64,000 nt of DNA from Nitrososphaerota archaeon (lineage in GTDB: Archaea; Thermoproteota; Nitrososphaeria; Conexivisphaerales; DTJL01). Positions 17,596-26,041 of this stretch are shown here, piece by piece; the stretch's first letter is position 1; each line of letters opens with the position of its first letter. Below the pieces are notes generated by a model, which was not told the DNA's origin, made no database searches, and saw only the letters and a program-made list of their open reading frames with translations. A program made the position numbers and the translations under genes. The DNA lies in NCBI GenBank assembly GCA_021324115.1, contig JAJPJS010000024.1:1-64000 (forward strand). The letters run 5' to 3'.

Positions 17596-18810
17596 TCAGC
17601 TCGGCTTTCTCGTGGCAGACACAAGACTAAGAACATCCCTGTCCTTGAGGACATACTCGTTCGGGAGGCGCAGTCTTGACCTTACGTCTATGGCGTAAAG
17701 AAGACCCTTCGCAAGGTCCGAGTGTATGTGCTGGGCGAGGTCCTTGACCGTGGACCCATCAGGCATCAGATATGCATCAGGAAGCACGTTTTTGTGTTTG
17801 TCGGAAAGCTTTTCGATGTCGTAAACCGGAAACACGACATTCATCCTCAGCAGCTTGAATACAGCGGTGTTGAGGGCGAACTGCACACCGGTCCTCATGT
17901 ACTCTTTAAGCACCATCCTCTGTATCAACTGAAGTGCCGCCCTCTGGGCCTGGGTGAGAGACTTTTCGTCCAGTATCTCGAAATTCTCGTCGCCCGGGTT
18001 GTATCTTATCAGATTAGACTGCTCCGCCTTTCTAAGCGCAAGCTCTGATTCTGCGCTGGCAGGAACCACGATAAGGTCGGTGTGGGCATCCCTGAGTCTT
18101 TTGTAGTTCTTCGTCGCACCAGGCAGGTCCATCTTGTTGGCAAGTATAATCGTGGGCTTCGATATCTCACGCAGGTTACCGGCGAATTTCCAAAGCTTGT
18201 CCGCGTTCCAGGAATCAAAGCTCTTCCCATCGAGGGCCGCCCGCTCAAGGGCGAGGGCGACATCGGCTGGCTTTATTCTCATACCCCTCAGTGGTTCCGC
18301 AAGTGCTTCTGCAGGGTCGCCGCTCTTGGCCAGCTTGCTGACCTTGTCTCTGTTATTTTCTATTATTTTTACATACCATGCCACAAGCTCCCCCTCTATC
18401 TCTTCAAAGTCCTTAAGTGGGTCACCTGTTCCAGGGTCCGCAAGCCTCCCTTCTTCGTCTATGCTTCCCGAGGCATCGATGACGTGTATCAGGGCATCAG
18501 ACTGGGATGCAACTGTGAGGAACTGATTGCCCAGCCCCCTACCTTCGCTGGCCCCCTGTATCAGGCCTGGAAGGTCCACCAGCTCTATCGGTATGTATCT
18601 CCAACCATCCTTGCACTTCGAATTGACCGGATTATCCGTAACCTTCAGTTCCCTGCACACACAGGGGGATATCGCATAGGCAGTTCCGATAGTTGGTACC
18701 TTCGTGGTGAAGGGATAATTGGAGATCTCACCCTGCTGAAGAGTAGCTGAGTTGAAGAAGGTCGTCTTACCCGTATTGGTCTTTCCAACCAGGCCAATTC
18801 GAACCGTCAT
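17596..18810 (-). CDS. ychF: YchF/Obg-type GTPase with C-terminal TGS domain
   Basis: A translation-factor-like GTPase of 404 residues. G1 is GLVGKTNTGKTTFFN, the Obg-specific G2 region is SNYPFTTKVPTIG, G3 is DLPGLIQGASEGRGLGNQFL and G4 is NKMD. A central all-helical part is followed by a C-terminal TGS domain (PVYDIEKLSDKHKNV to YVLKDRDVLSLV). The NKMD motif predicts GTP specificity, unlike bacterial YchF, which has NxxE and prefers ATP. A TATA-like tcttaaag about 26 bp before the ATG suggests a leaderless mRNA. Confidence 0.9.
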   Translation of the reverse strand: MTVRIGLVGKTNTGKTTFFNSATLQQGEISNYPFTTKVPTIGTAYAISPCVCRELKVTDNPVNSKCKDGWRYIPIELVDLPGLIQGASEGRGLGNQFLTVASQSDALIHVIDASGSIDEEGRLADPGTGDPLKDFEEIEGELVAWYVKIIENNRDKVSKLAKSGDPAEALAEPLRGMRIKPADVALALERAALDGKSFDSWNADKLWKFAGNLREISKPTIILANKMDLPGATKNYKRLRDAHTDLIVVPASAESELALRKAEQSNLIRYNPGDENFEILDEKSLTQAQRAALQLIQRMVLKEYMRTGVQFALNTAVFKLLRMNVVFPVYDIEKLSDKHKNVLPDAYLMPDGSTVKDLAQHIHSDLAKGLLYAIDVRSRLRLPNEYVLKDRDVLSLVSATRKPS

Positions 18811-19241
18811 GTCACCTCGCTTGTTACCCTACGTTCTTTAAGATATCGTCATACTCTGGAGCACATCTGGCGTTGTATGATTCCCGGATCCACTGTATTC
18901 GTGAAGCAGATCAGACCCGCAGGCGAAAGTTCCGGTACATTGTCTGTGATCAGATTTCGCAAAAATTTCTGCATCGGATCTGTGCTTGAGACATGTACAC
19001 ACGAATTCGAAGCGCCGGAATATTTCGTAAAATGAAGTATAAACAAGAACGCGTATCGATATAGCGACCACATGACTGCAACGGAATGGTTCCGCTCGGC
19101 TGTTTCGTACTTTCGATGTGACGCGAAATTTGCCAATTCGCCTGCCCCCTGCGACCTGTTGTTGTTAAATCAATCATATGACCCGAACCGAGTGGGAGAG
19201 TTTTAAAGACACAACTTCGTGTCTTTCCGGTCATTTGTCCA
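18811..19241. other. Intergenic region between divergent genes, with promoters
   Basis: About 430 bases. It holds the ychF promoter at its left end and, at the right end, the TATA box (19201-19207) and hairpin of the next gene. I see no tRNA and no convincing gene between; short minus-strand frames here are not recognisable. Confidence 0.5.
19205..19226 (+). promoter_or_regulatory. Inverted repeat overlapping a TATA box
   Basis: A perfect repeat, aaagacac and gtgtcttt (8 bp arms, 6-nt loop), begins inside the TATA-like ttttaaa at 19201-19207 and ends 15 bp before the TTG start. This position suits an operator for a dimeric repressor or a 5' hairpin in the mRNA. Confidence 0.5.
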
Positions 19242-19691
19242 TTGAACGAGGAGCATGACAAAAGGTTGGTTAGAATCATCGAGTTCATACTGGACACGAT
19301 GCAGCGGAACCCGGGGTCCGTTGATTCAGGAGCTGCGTTACTCGCGCTTATGGGGGAGCCCGCGGTACCCTTGTTGTGCTCTTTCTTGAAGGTACGCGCG
19401 AGAATGGTAGAAGACTACAGGCATCTTGAGGAAGAACTTAGAGGCTCAAGAGGCGTCTACACACCAAAATACAGAAATCTCGAGGGTGAATTTATGGAAA
19501 GATACCACCATAATGTAGATTTTGAGCAGATGTCAGAACTAACATCCGGCAAGGGGATGTGGTACAATCCAGTCAGGGGAGCACTTAAGGCGCTTGAATT
19601 GATCGGTGACAAGAGCTGTATCGGTTTACTGGCGTCCCTTCCGTTTGATGATGCCAAATCCACCATGGCAAATATAGCTTCTCTTTCATAA
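19242..19691 (+). CDS. Hypothetical helical protein, possibly HEAT-repeat-like
   Basis: 149 residues from a TTG start that lies about 10 bp downstream of the predicted transcript start. Two stretches (SGAALLALMGEPAVPLLCSFL and ALKALELIGDKSCIGLLASL) have the paired-helix and mid-helix glycine/proline pattern of HEAT repeats, separated by a charged helical segment. No family is recognised. The only regulatory feature is the inverted repeat in the promoter. Confidence 0.55.
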   Translation: MNEEHDKRLVRIIEFILDTMQRNPGSVDSGAALLALMGEPAVPLLCSFLKVRARMVEDYRHLEEELRGSRGVYTPKYRNLEGEFMERYHHNVDFEQMSELTSGKGMWYNPVRGALKALELIGDKSCIGLLASLPFDDAKSTMANIASLS

Positions 19692-19746
19692 CCAAAACTC
19701 AGTAAAGAACAATAAGGCAGGCCAATTCAAATTTGGCACGGGACTG

Positions 19747-20751
19747 GTGGATTTGTCTCATTCGGGCCTTCTTCTCAGGGAAACTCCAAAAGGGCTCTTC
19801 CTCGAAATGGGTACTAAGAAGATCGCCCTCGACCCCACGAGAAAGGTTTCAGCGGACTACATATTCATCTCGCACGCGCATTCTGACCACCTGCCGAAGT
19901 CCGTGGGCGACGCAACGGTGATAGCTTCAGAAGAAACGGTCAGCCTTGCCAGGCAGCGTGGCCTCAGGATCGAAAGGCATCAGGATTCTGCACCGGGAAT
20001 ACAGCTCGTTGATACAGGGCATATTCTTGGATCGAGGGGCTTGCTGGCGGATGGCGTTTTCTACTATACAGGAGACCTTGGGGGAAGGTCGAGGGGTTTC
20101 ATGAAGGCTCCACGAAGGGTGCGGTGTGGAACCCTGCTTATCGAAAGCACCTACGGCAGACCACAGTACAGGTTTCCCCCGCTCGCCACCGTCCTGCGGA
20201 CCGCAAATGAGTTGATATCGTCCGCGATAGAGGCTGGCCGTCCCGCATTTATCGAAGGCTACCCGCTGGGCAAATCGCAGGTGCTCACCTACCTTTTCCA
20301 GTCGTGGTCACCACTGCATGTATTCGGAACGGTCAAGACGTATAACGACATATACAGAGACTTCGGCGTCGACCTTCCTTCTCCTTCACGCCATATCAAG
20401 ACGGCAGATGAGCTCAGGCGAGAAAAGGGTAAGGGAAGTCTGATAATCGCTCCGTCCACTTCAGTGAAAGGCGAAGTTAGGAGTGCCGTATCAGACATCA
20501 ATGCCATGGTTTTGAGATTCACCGGCTGGGCCCTCCTGAGGTCGGCTGGTTTTCATGATACCTCCATGCTCCCGATAAGTGATCACGCGGATTACTTCGA
20601 ACTGATCAAGTTTGTGGAGCAGTGCAGGCCGGATGAAGTTATCACAACCCACGGCTATGCTTCTGATTTTGCGATATCCCTGAAAAGGCTGGGCTATTCT
20701 GCAAGGGCACTTGGGCAAAGGCAGTTCAGAATCACAGATTACCTCAGATAG
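19747..20751 (+). CDS. MBL-fold beta-CASP exonuclease (ligase-associated type)
   Basis: A predicted nuclease of 334 residues in the metallo-beta-lactamase/beta-CASP group. The metal-site motif is FISHAHSDHLP, followed by DTGHILGS, YTGDLGG, IESTYGRP (start of the beta-CASP part), PISDHADYFEL and THGYA. Bacterial relatives of similar size occur beside ATP-dependent DNA ligases and act in repair; archaeal relatives may also process RNA 3' ends. No ligase gene is next to it here. The start is a GTG at 19747; a TTG two codons on is possible. Confidence 0.82.
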   Translation: MDLSHSGLLLRETPKGLFLEMGTKKIALDPTRKVSADYIFISHAHSDHLPKSVGDATVIASEETVSLARQRGLRIERHQDSAPGIQLVDTGHILGSRGLLADGVFYYTGDLGGRSRGFMKAPRRVRCGTLLIESTYGRPQYRFPPLATVLRTANELISSAIEAGRPAFIEGYPLGKSQVLTYLFQSWSPLHVFGTVKTYNDIYRDFGVDLPSPSRHIKTADELRREKGKGSLIIAPSTSVKGEVRSAVSDINAMVLRFTGWALLRSAGFHDTSMLPISDHADYFELIKFVEQCRPDEVITTHGYASDFAISLKRLGYSARALGQRQFRITDYLR

Positions 20752-20892
20752 GCAAGGGAATGACCTGGACGATTCAGTTACAAATGATACAGATTCAATC
20801 TTTACATTTGAGTGTTTCATGGCTGCAAAAAACCTGTATCTCCCAACCCCTGTCGAAAGGTTTTATGTCTGCCCTTTGCAACCATAAGGTTG

Positions 20893-21900
20893 ATGCTCAA
20901 GGTAGCCGTAAATGGATACGGGACGATAGGCAGGCGGGTTGCGGACGCGTTAGAATTGCAGTCCGACATGGAGCTCGCAGGTATCACAAAGTGGACTCCT
21001 GATTACTACGCCTTTCTTGCCACCCAGAAAGGGATCCCCATATTTGCAGGTGACGAAGCCGCAAGGCAGAAGCTGGTTTCTTCCGGCATCAAGGTCGCAG
21101 GACTGGTGCCGGACTTGCTTTCCTACTCGGATATAGTTGTTGACTGTTCACCGGAGAAAGGGGAACAGAACAGGAAGATGTACGAGGAATTCGGAAAAAG
21201 GGTGGTTTTTCAGGGGGGCGAGGAATCATCCATCGCCGAATGCAGTTTTGTCGCGCAGTGCAACTTCGAAGAAGCGCACGACAGAAAGTATGTTCGTGTC
21301 GTATCATGCAACACCACCGGGCTTTGCAGGATACTCAAGTCTATCGATGATTCGGTCGGTGTGGAGAAGGCGATAGCAACACTCGTCAGGCGTGCCACAG
21401 ACCCGAATGACACGAAGAAGGGTCCGATCGACTCCGTTGTGCCAGACCCCGTGGAACTTCCGAGCCATCATTCAGAGGATGTGAAGACGGTTCTTCATGA
21501 TATTAATCTAACAACGATGGCGGTCAAGGTGCCGACCACACATATGCACCTGCACGCGCTTGCGGTAAAGGTCAGGGAGCCCGTTCTGGAGAAGGCGATC
21601 GAAGGGGTGTCCCGGGCGACAAGAATCATACTGATGAGCTCAAAGCAGGGGCACAGTTCCACTTCGACCGTTATGGACTACGCAAGGGAACTTGGAAGAC
21701 CGAGAGGGGACCTCTATGAAGCGGCAGTCTGGAGGGAGTCAATGAAAATCGAAGAGGGGTGGCTCTATTTGTTCATGGGAATCCACCAGGAAGCAATAGT
21801 CATCCCCGAAAACATAGACTGTCTCCGGTCCATGACGGGACTGATGGACTCCTCCTCTTCCATCCAGGCGACGAACAGGTCGCTCGGAATATCGAAGTGA
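20893..21900 (+). CDS. gap: Type II glyceraldehyde-3-phosphate dehydrogenase
   Basis: Phosphorylating archaeal GAPDH acting in gluconeogenesis and possibly glycolysis. The NAD(P) motif is VAVNGYGTIGRRVADAL and the catalytic cysteine is in VVSCNTTGLCR. MHLHALAVKV and the C-terminal IVIPENIDCLRS are conserved in the archaeal type. A TATA-like ttttatg at about 20861-20867 places the start site at the ATG 20893; an open frame running up to 20812 is not likely to be translated. The length, 335 residues, is normal. Other enzymes of the same pathway (PGK, TIM, FBP aldolase/phosphatase) lie elsewhere in the window. Confidence 0.92.
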   Translation: MLKVAVNGYGTIGRRVADALELQSDMELAGITKWTPDYYAFLATQKGIPIFAGDEAARQKLVSSGIKVAGLVPDLLSYSDIVVDCSPEKGEQNRKMYEEFGKRVVFQGGEESSIAECSFVAQCNFEEAHDRKYVRVVSCNTTGLCRILKSIDDSVGVEKAIATLVRRATDPNDTKKGPIDSVVPDPVELPSHHSEDVKTVLHDINLTTMAVKVPTTHMHLHALAVKVREPVLEKAIEGVSRATRIILMSSKQGHSSTSTVMDYARELGRPRGDLYEAAVWRESMKIEEGWLYLFMGIHQEAIVIPENIDCLRSMTGLMDSSSSIQATNRSLGISK

Positions 21901-22024
21901 ACTCAAGAGCGAAGAAAAGAAGAGAAGAGAAAGGAGAAAAAGTGATCAATCTAAAGCCGTTCACAACTCCGACAATCTCCCAGGCTTTGGGCTCGGTGAT
22001 TCATCTTCTATCAGGACACGGCTG

Positions 22025-22675
22025 GTGTTAGAACCTATGGGCACCGCCAAGAGTGCAGTTTCTTCTTCAAGTCGCCCTTCGGTGAAGAAGCTGTTCATCG
22101 CCACTACGAATGGCAGAGCTTACTATACATTTGTCACATTGCTCACTAACCTTGGACTGAAGCATAAGGACCTGCTCCCCGGACAAATGACGGATGCTCC
22201 AGACCTACTCTTAACAACGAGGAACGAACTTCCAGAGGGCTACACGGGAGAACGCCTGCTTTACGATGACCTGACGGGAGAAAAGGACCTGGATTCCCTT
22301 CTTCTGATATCCAAGCTTTACAAAGAAAGGGTCGACTCCCTTGTGATCGGTGTAGACCCCGGTGGGGTCACCGGCATCGCCATCCTGTACAAAGGTACAG
22401 TCACGTTCAGAACCTTCGCAGATGCCGGGTCGGCAGTGGATTACATAAGGAGGGTTCTGGGGTTCATAGCAGCGTCAAAGACCGTCCGGCTGGGGACAGG
22501 GGACAGACGGTACGTGCATTTTCTTTCTGATTTGCAAGAAGTACGCGGCGTTACACTGGAGCTGGTGGATGAAAGCGGAACCACTTCGAAAGGTCGAGCG
22601 ATGAAGGGTGGTCAGAGGGACGCTATCGCCGCCCTACACATAGCCAGACGGCGAGGAAAGCAGCCAAAATCGTAA
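22025..22675 (+). CDS. RNase H-fold (YqgF/RuvC-like) protein, archaeal conserved
   Basis: 216 residues. The core motif VIGVDPGGVTGIAILYKG (about residues 106-123) places an aspartate and glycines as in the first strand of RuvC/YqgF-type nucleases. A second acidic segment (TLELVDESGTT) and the late RDAIAALHIARR helix match the remaining active-site region of that fold. It may process Holliday junctions or act on rRNA precursors; neither is shown. The N-terminal 100 residues form a separate, unassigned domain. The start is GTG 22025 or ATG 22037. Confidence 0.7.
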   Translation: MLEPMGTAKSAVSSSSRPSVKKLFIATTNGRAYYTFVTLLTNLGLKHKDLLPGQMTDAPDLLLTTRNELPEGYTGERLLYDDLTGEKDLDSLLLISKLYKERVDSLVIGVDPGGVTGIAILYKGTVTFRTFADAGSAVDYIRRVLGFIAASKTVRLGTGDRRYVHFLSDLQEVRGVTLELVDESGTTSKGRAMKGGQRDAIAALHIARRRGKQPKS

Positions 22676-22712
22676 CGGGAACTTTTTTAGCCTGCATCCT
22701 ACCCTGTGGACT

Positions 22713-23201
22713 ATGAAGAACCTATGGGCGCCCTGGAGGGTTGAATTCCTCGAATCCATACCGGACGAATGCATATTCTGTGAGAATCCCAAGAGGGGCG
22801 ATGACGAAAAGTATCTCATTCTGATAAGGGGAAAATATTCATTCGTCATGCTGAACAAGTATCCCTACAACAGCGGACATCTGATGGTATCCCCCTATAG
22901 GCATGTGCTTAAACTGGAAGAATTGAACCAAGGCGAATCACTCGAAATGCTTCGGCTGTTGCAGACATGCAGCACCCTGCTGGAGAAGGCATACGAACCT
23001 GCGGGCTTCAATCTGGGTGCCAACATAGGCTCCACCGCCGGCGCCGGGTTCGAACATCTCCACATCCATATAGTTCCGAGGTGGAACGGAGACTCAAATT
23101 TCATGCCGGTGCTGGCAGAAACCAAGGTTCTCCCGGAGCATCTTGATTACACTTACAGAAAGCTGAAGCGGGCGATGAAGAAAGATAAGCAGTCTAGGTA
23201 G
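22713..23201 (+). CDS. HIT-family nucleotide hydrolase
   Basis: A cytoplasmic phosphohydrolase or nucleotidyl transferase acting on AMP-linked substrates such as Ap4A. CIFC near residue 20 resembles the zinc-binding cysteines seen in some HIT proteins, NSGHLMVSPYRH is the second conserved region, and HLHIHIVPRW is the catalytic histidine triad. The length of 162 residues is typical. A TATA-like cttttttag about 26 bp upstream gives a leaderless start at this ATG. The 3' end overlaps the convergent MBL-fold gene by 8 bp. Confidence 0.9.
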   Translation: MKNLWAPWRVEFLESIPDECIFCENPKRGDDEKYLILIRGKYSFVMLNKYPYNSGHLMVSPYRHVLKLEELNQGESLEMLRLLQTCSTLLEKAYEPAGFNLGANIGSTAGAGFEHLHIHIVPRWNGDSNFMPVLAETKVLPEHLDYTYRKLKRAMKKDKQSR

Positions 23202-23868
23202 ATGACTTTTCCATTACGGTTGCCTTTACTCCATCGGCTGAGGCCAGTTCCTGGAACTTCAGCGCATCCTCCCTCTTCCCCACGATAGCACCCCAGTGCA
23301 TCGGAACCGATACGTCCGCCCTGATCACCGCGGCTGCCTTTGATGCTTCTTCGGGGGTCATCACATAGGTCCCGCTCACGGGCAGAAGTGCCACCGATAT
23401 GTCCTTCAATGAACCCATTTCCTGTATGTTATCTGTGTCTCCGGCGTGATAGAGCTTAGAACCTGAATAGTCGATCACGAATCCAACTCCAAGGTACTCC
23501 CTCGGATGAAAAACGATGCCCGGCCCCCTGAATTTATTGATGTTGTAGGCTGGTACGGCTTCGAATGTAAGACCAAGCCGCTCAATTCTTGAACCCGGCT
23601 TTACAAACAGCTTCTCCTTCGCCTCGAACGCCTTGAGTTTGTCGGCGCAATTCACAGACGCTATAATTATCGTGTTTTCCGAAGTCACCTTTCTGAGATC
23701 ACTTTCGCTCATATGATCATAGTGGTCGTGTGTGATGGTGACGATGTCACCCTTGATGTTCTGTGGCATGATCTGAAAAGGGTCGGTGTAGACCACCAGA
23801 CCCCCCGCCCTGATCCTGAAGGTATCATGCTCGAGATATGTCAGTTCAAATCCTCCCTGGGTCAGCAT
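23194..23868 (-). CDS. MBL-fold metal-dependent hydrolase (UPF0173/UlaG-like)
   Basis: 224 residues. Metal ligands are in ITHDHYDHMS, HAGDTDN and VPMHWGA, and the internal fold matches the UPF0173 / UlaG-like group of metallo-beta-lactamase proteins. The substrate is unknown; relatives hydrolyse cyclic esters or lactones. The minus-strand TATA-like gattttaa centred near 23893 puts the start at the ATG 23868. It overlaps the HIT gene tail-to-tail by 8 bp. Confidence 0.85.
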   Translation of the reverse strand: MLTQGGFELTYLEHDTFRIRAGGLVVYTDPFQIMPQNIKGDIVTITHDHYDHMSESDLRKVTSENTIIIASVNCADKLKAFEAKEKLFVKPGSRIERLGLTFEAVPAYNINKFRGPGIVFHPREYLGVGFVIDYSGSKLYHAGDTDNIQEMGSLKDISVALLPVSGTYVMTPEEASKAAAVIRADVSVPMHWGAIVGKREDALKFQELASADGVKATVMEKSST

Positions 23869-23913
23869 ACCTGTATTCTCGATGATGCGGTTAAAATCTC
23901 TTGCGGATGAGCC

Positions 23914-24228
23914 TCAAAAAGAAAGCTCTGAGAGGGTCTTTGTCACTTCATCCTTCAGGTCCTGTATCCCCACACAGTCGCTGAACTTTGCGATAGCTAC
24001 TCCAGTCAGCGCAAGGGCTGCACCTGGCACGTCGCTAATGGGGTCGGGTATGGCGATCAGTGCGATTCCCGCTTTTATGAGCTTCTTTCCGACATGTCCC
24101 CTCTTTCTGGTGGCTGATAGCCTGTCCGAAACTTCTGTCATATCCATGGCTGCTGCTACGTCTACGGCAGTTGCGGCTCTTCTCTTCACGGATTCATGCA
24201 ATACATGAAGAGATTCGGACATCACCAT
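23914..24228 (-). CDS. Conserved hypothetical protein, 104 aa
   Basis: A small protein whose middle is hydrophobic with the pattern KAGIALIAIPDPISDVPGAA, preceded by a basic KRGHVGKK stretch and followed by an acidic helix. It could be a peripheral or single-span membrane protein. The P-D-P motif suggests a conserved family, but I cannot name it. A TATA-like sequence (ctttaac) about 27 bp before the start supports a leaderless transcript. It is on the same strand as the hydrolase gene downstream. Confidence 0.55.
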   Translation of the reverse strand: MVMSESLHVLHESVKRRAATAVDVAAAMDMTEVSDRLSATRKRGHVGKKLIKAGIALIAIPDPISDVPGAALALTGVAIAKFSDCVGIQDLKDEVTKTLSELSF

Positions 24229-24303
24229 TCCAGTTTTTGTAGAAGGAAAGGGTTTGTTAAAGACAGATGATAAACACTATTTGACATCTTATGTAATTTC
24301 GGT

Positions 24304-24768
24304 TTACGCATTCTTTCGCTGAACCTGGCATTCGGTGGTTATCTTCGCCCCATTCTTGATTGTCAAAGAAACCGAGCAGTACTTTTCCATCGAGAGCTGG
24401 ACGGACTTTTCCAGATCTTCCGTGTTAACGTCGGACGAAAGTGTAACATAGCGCAGCGAAATCTCGGAATACCTTGTGGGGTAACCATCCACCCTCTCTC
24501 CTACCACCTCGACTTCGAGTCCATCCAGCTTCTTGCGTCTTTTGAGAAGTATTGATACGACATCCACTGAGGAGCATCCTCCAACGGCGGCAAGAAGAAG
24601 CTGGGAAGGGGATAGAGAATGTGAATCTTGGTCTCCTTCCCCCTCTTTCCTCAAGCTGCTCGCTTCCATGATCACAGAATTTCCCTGGTCATCGAAAGCC
24701 TTGAACTTGCCATCCCCCAGCCATTTTACCGTAACCCTTGTTCTTACGGGCATGCCGGTTGAGGACAC
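24304..24768 (-). CDS. OsmC-like peroxiredoxin family protein
   Basis: A thiol-dependent peroxide reductase family member of 154 residues. The two conserved cysteines appear in AAVGGCSSVDVVSILLKRRK and EKYCSVSLTI, at the spacing usual for OsmC/YhfA-type proteins; the SPSQLLLAAV motif also fits. The start is GTG 24768 or the ATG 15 bases further in. No neighbour suggests a specific stress regulon. Confidence 0.88.
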   Translation of the reverse strand: MSSTGMPVRTRVTVKWLGDGKFKAFDDQGNSVIMEASSLRKEGEGDQDSHSLSPSQLLLAAVGGCSSVDVVSILLKRRKKLDGLEVEVVGERVDGYPTRYSEISLRYVTLSSDVNTEDLEKSVQLSMEKYCSVSLTIKNGAKITTECQVQRKNA

Positions 24769-24816
24769 GCGCAGGTGGCTATATTGGCTTTGGTGGGTTT
24801 ATCCTCCTCGATGCCT

Positions 24817-25998
24817 TCAGTAGAATAATGATACGACATCATAAAGTGTCTTGTGCCCGCCTTCCTTGATCTTCGATTCTCCCTTTGTTTTCATCAGCTG
24901 CCTTTCGAGTCCGTTCAGAGCTGCACGAAGCGCCTGGTCGTCACCCCAACCCTCCCCCACGGAGGCGTAGGAACCCATCGGACCCGAGAGCATTATCCTT
25001 ACATGGAAAAGATTCCTTCCCTTTCTTTGCTCCCTCCTCGATTTCACAAAAACAGAAAGGTCGGCTCCCTCAAATGCCCTTTCGAACTTTTTAGTGAGTG
25101 AAGCGAGATAGGTTCTGAGTCTCTTGACATCGAAATCATTGCTTCCACCAGGGATTCTCAGTGAGAGCTGCACCTTCAGTCCGGAATCCGCCTTGATATA
25201 CTGGGCAAGGGGCCTAAGTGCATCATGCTTGGTAACTATTCCAAGCAGTTCACCCAGTTCGTTTACCACAAGTACAGAGGAGATTCCCCGGGATGTCATC
25301 ACTTCGAGGGCTGTGGATATGGTTTCTTCCGGTCCAAGGGATACCGGGGGGGATGACATTATGGATGATACGGGGTCCCTCAGCAGGCTTATGCTCTTTC
25401 CAGACCCCCACCCCCTCTCCATCCTAATCTTTGGGCGGACCACCTTTTCCAGTATATCATTCAGTGTGACAACCCCAACAACCTTGGGCCCCTCCTTGAC
25501 GGGGAGCCTCGTAATACCGAAATGTCTCATCAGGCTCAGTGCCTTGCCAATGCTATCCTGTTTGGCTACCGATATCACGGCCCTCGTCATCACCTCCTTC
25601 AGCTTCATGCTTCCCAGCCGTGACCTTGCCACCATGTCAAGGACGTATGATTCATGAATGACTCCCTGCAGCTTACCTTCCCTGACGACAGGCAGGAGGG
25701 TGGCGCCAATTTCCACCATCTTCTTCGCGGCATCAGACAGACCCGCGCCATCCGATATCGGAGGCACGTTCTGCATTACAGTTCTTACCTTCGTTCTGGA
25801 AGGGTCCAGAAGAGACCTGCCAACCTTTCTTTCGGTTACAATTCCAAGGTAAGATTCAGGCTTACCACCATCAACCACGATGACAGCCTTCTGCCCACTT
25901 TTCTCCATTTTTCCTATGCACGACGAAAGAAAATCGTCCGGCGAAACTTTTTCAAAATCCTTCCGAACGGCCTCGTCCAGCCAGTTCTTCGCTGACAT
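24817..25998 (-). CDS. Four CBS domains fused to an HPF-like ribosome-binding domain
   Basis: 393 residues. Residues about 10-270 form four CBS motifs (for example VMTRAVISVAKQDSIGKAL and SIMSSPPVSLGPEETISTA), which bind adenine nucleotides. The C-terminal 100 residues (VQLSLRIPGGSNDFDV to ALNGLERQLMKTKG) match the beta-alpha-beta-beta-beta-alpha pattern of hibernation-promoting factor domains, including the late EGWGDDQALRAAL and LERQL helix. This suggests a nucleotide-sensing factor that acts on ribosomes when energy is low; this is an inference from domain architecture. The TATA-like attaaa near 26025 makes the ATG at 25998 the likely start rather than the GTG at 26004. Confidence 0.75.
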   Translation of the reverse strand: MSAKNWLDEAVRKDFEKVSPDDFLSSCIGKMEKSGQKAVIVVDGGKPESYLGIVTERKVGRSLLDPSRTKVRTVMQNVPPISDGAGLSDAAKKMVEIGATLLPVVREGKLQGVIHESYVLDMVARSRLGSMKLKEVMTRAVISVAKQDSIGKALSLMRHFGITRLPVKEGPKVVGVVTLNDILEKVVRPKIRMERGWGSGKSISLLRDPVSSIMSSPPVSLGPEETISTALEVMTSRGISSVLVVNELGELLGIVTKHDALRPLAQYIKADSGLKVQLSLRIPGGSNDFDVKRLRTYLASLTKKFERAFEGADLSVFVKSRREQRKGRNLFHVRIMLSGPMGSYASVGEGWGDDQALRAALNGLERQLMKTKGESKIKEGGHKTLYDVVSLFY

Positions 25999-26041
25999 AT
26001 ACACAAGTGGGTTCTGGTTTGTATTAAAGTAGTGCGCAGTT

